A stretch of 64,000 nt of DNA, from contig NC_092038.1 of assembly GCF_003086295.3 (NCBI RefSeq), positions 129,607,518 to 129,671,517 on the forward strand. The letters run 5' to 3'. Position 1 is the stretch's first letter. Each line of letters starts with the position of its first letter. This document shows, one piece after another, positions 62,980 to 64,000 of this stretch. The notes beneath the pieces are model-generated. The model saw only the letters and a program-made list of their open reading frames with translations. It was not told the DNA's origin and did not search any database. The stretch is from Arachis hypogaea. Taxonomy: Eukaryota > Streptophyta > Magnoliopsida > Fabales > Fabaceae. The position numbers and the translations under genes were made by a program.

Positions 62980-63945
62980 GTAAGTTTCTTTTCATTCTTC
63001 TCCTTCTTTGGCTCCTTTGGGCATTGCCATTGTGAGAAAATTTTTAACCTTGATATAGTCCTAGATACCCCTTTGTATTCAACTTTAAGAATTTTGATCT
63101 AATTCTGAATGGGTCTCGTTGGTCCAATGAATTAGATCATTATTAATGTGCTATGGGGATTTGTCAACGGAAATGGGTTTAATCATAAGGTTCAGATTTA
63201 ATGGTAGATCTAAGGTTTATTTATATTTACATAAAATTTGTGTTTTTCAGGCAATTTGATCATTTAATGTTATATGTTTGGAGTTGTGTTATGGATACAT
63301 CTGAATTGATTTCCGTCCTGAAATGGGTTAATTTTGTCACAGTTACCATTATTTTGGCGTGCAACGTCTTTTCCTCTGTTGTGATCTTTCATGTCCCAGT
63401 GTGGTCCTCTAAATAACGCCTTCAGATTTCAAAGTTCACCCATGAATTTTTCATCTTTGGGTTAAAAGAACCAAATTCTCATTCATAATCTCAAACCTAA
63501 CATCAATAAATGAGTGGTTTTACTTATACAACTCTTTGTTGTTTTTTTCCTCTTCTCGTTTTTAAACCAAGACAAGGGGAGTTGCTGGATTTTACTTGGT
63601 AGTGGAAACTTAAAATGTTATTGCTGGTTATAGATATAGATACTCTGTTATTCTCTGCTACTGATCTTTTCTGTGGCCTAAACATTATGTGCCCTTATTA
63701 AGGATAAGGCATGAAAACATTGTCCAGTTACTATATTGATGGAGTAGTCAGTGAGTCAATTTTTAGGGGAAATTGTATGTGTACTTTATATGGTCTATTT
63801 ATAGATATTAACTAGGCGTACTACCTGCGTTGAATTTTGATTATGTGTTAACCCTGCTTTTAAAACCCTTATCACTCTCCTGATTGTCTCTTTCAACATA
63901 TTGTTTTTCCTAGGGCTTTCGTTAATCTCAGTGTTCTTCTGGTAA

Positions 63946-64000
63946 ATGTCAAGCTGGTTCATTTGGAAAAATGGGACATCTAAAGATGCAGATGGAAACT
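63946..64000 (+). CDS. Unrecognised gene, N-terminal fragment cut by the window edge
   Basis: An acceptor (TTAATCTCAG) ends at 63931. The exon then reads TGTTCTTCTGGTAA and ATG at 63946, with an in-frame TAA immediately before the ATG, so this is probably the true start. The first 18 residues read MSSWFIWKNGTSKDADGN. I do not recognise the protein. The arrangement of a non-coding first exon, a long leader intron and a start near the head of exon 2 is common in plant housekeeping genes. Confidence 0.55.
   Translation, partial: MSSWFIWKNGTSKDADGN

Overview
This is plant nuclear DNA: very AT-rich intergenic space, genes with GT-AG introns, an ABA-pathway phosphatase, a thylakoid lumen protein, and dense nested transposable elements (TEs). 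The TE families, namely a Tat-type Ty3/gypsy element with an antisense ORF and a Mutator-like element carrying a plant mobile domain (PMD) gene, together with the codon style point to a legume, most likely Arachis (peanut). That assignment rests on family recognition, not on a search.

Host genes, left to right. (1) 188-1275 (+): the 3' part of a HESO1-like terminal uridylyltransferase, with an exact 66-bp in-frame duplication in its disordered tail. (2) 4653-6301 (-): a complete four-exon clade A protein phosphatase 2C of the PP2CA/AHG3 type, with ABRE/G-box sites upstream. (3, 4) 42288-44644 and 45169-47042 (-): a tandem pair of tropinone-reductase-like short-chain dehydrogenases with identical five-exon structures. 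(5) 53497-55284 (+): a seven-exon pentapeptide-repeat protein of the TL15 type, targeted to the thylakoid lumen. (6) 62830-64000 (+): the 5' end of an unrecognised gene that runs off the right edge. They show no shared pathway.

Repeats fill most of the rest. 7-21 kb is AT-rich desert holding a foldback Mutator-type MITE with a 10-bp target duplication, microsatellites, several local duplications and a four-copy array of a roughly 700-bp unit (17809-20621). 22408-37444 is a nest: a degenerate CACTA element with ATT target duplications contains a 9.6-kb Tat-lineage LTR retrotransposon (22825-32399), a roughly 3.1-kb LTR-like block, and a hAT-like MITE. An older direct duplication (about 21.8-22.4 kb and 39.8-40.7 kb) supplies a paralogous empty site that confirms the CACTA boundaries. 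50.9-52.1 kb holds a 5'-truncated LINE with an 18-bp target duplication and a Tourist-like MITE. 56.8-62.6 kb is a run of three Mutator-type inverted-repeat elements. The last has about 340-bp terminal inverted repeats, each with six evenly placed palindromes, and encloses a decayed PMD gene.

No rRNA, convincing tRNA, CRISPR or organelle-derived sequence was seen. Exon boundaries were set by reading splice sites and keeping frame. Divergences are counted by eye. Family assignments come from recognition of motifs.
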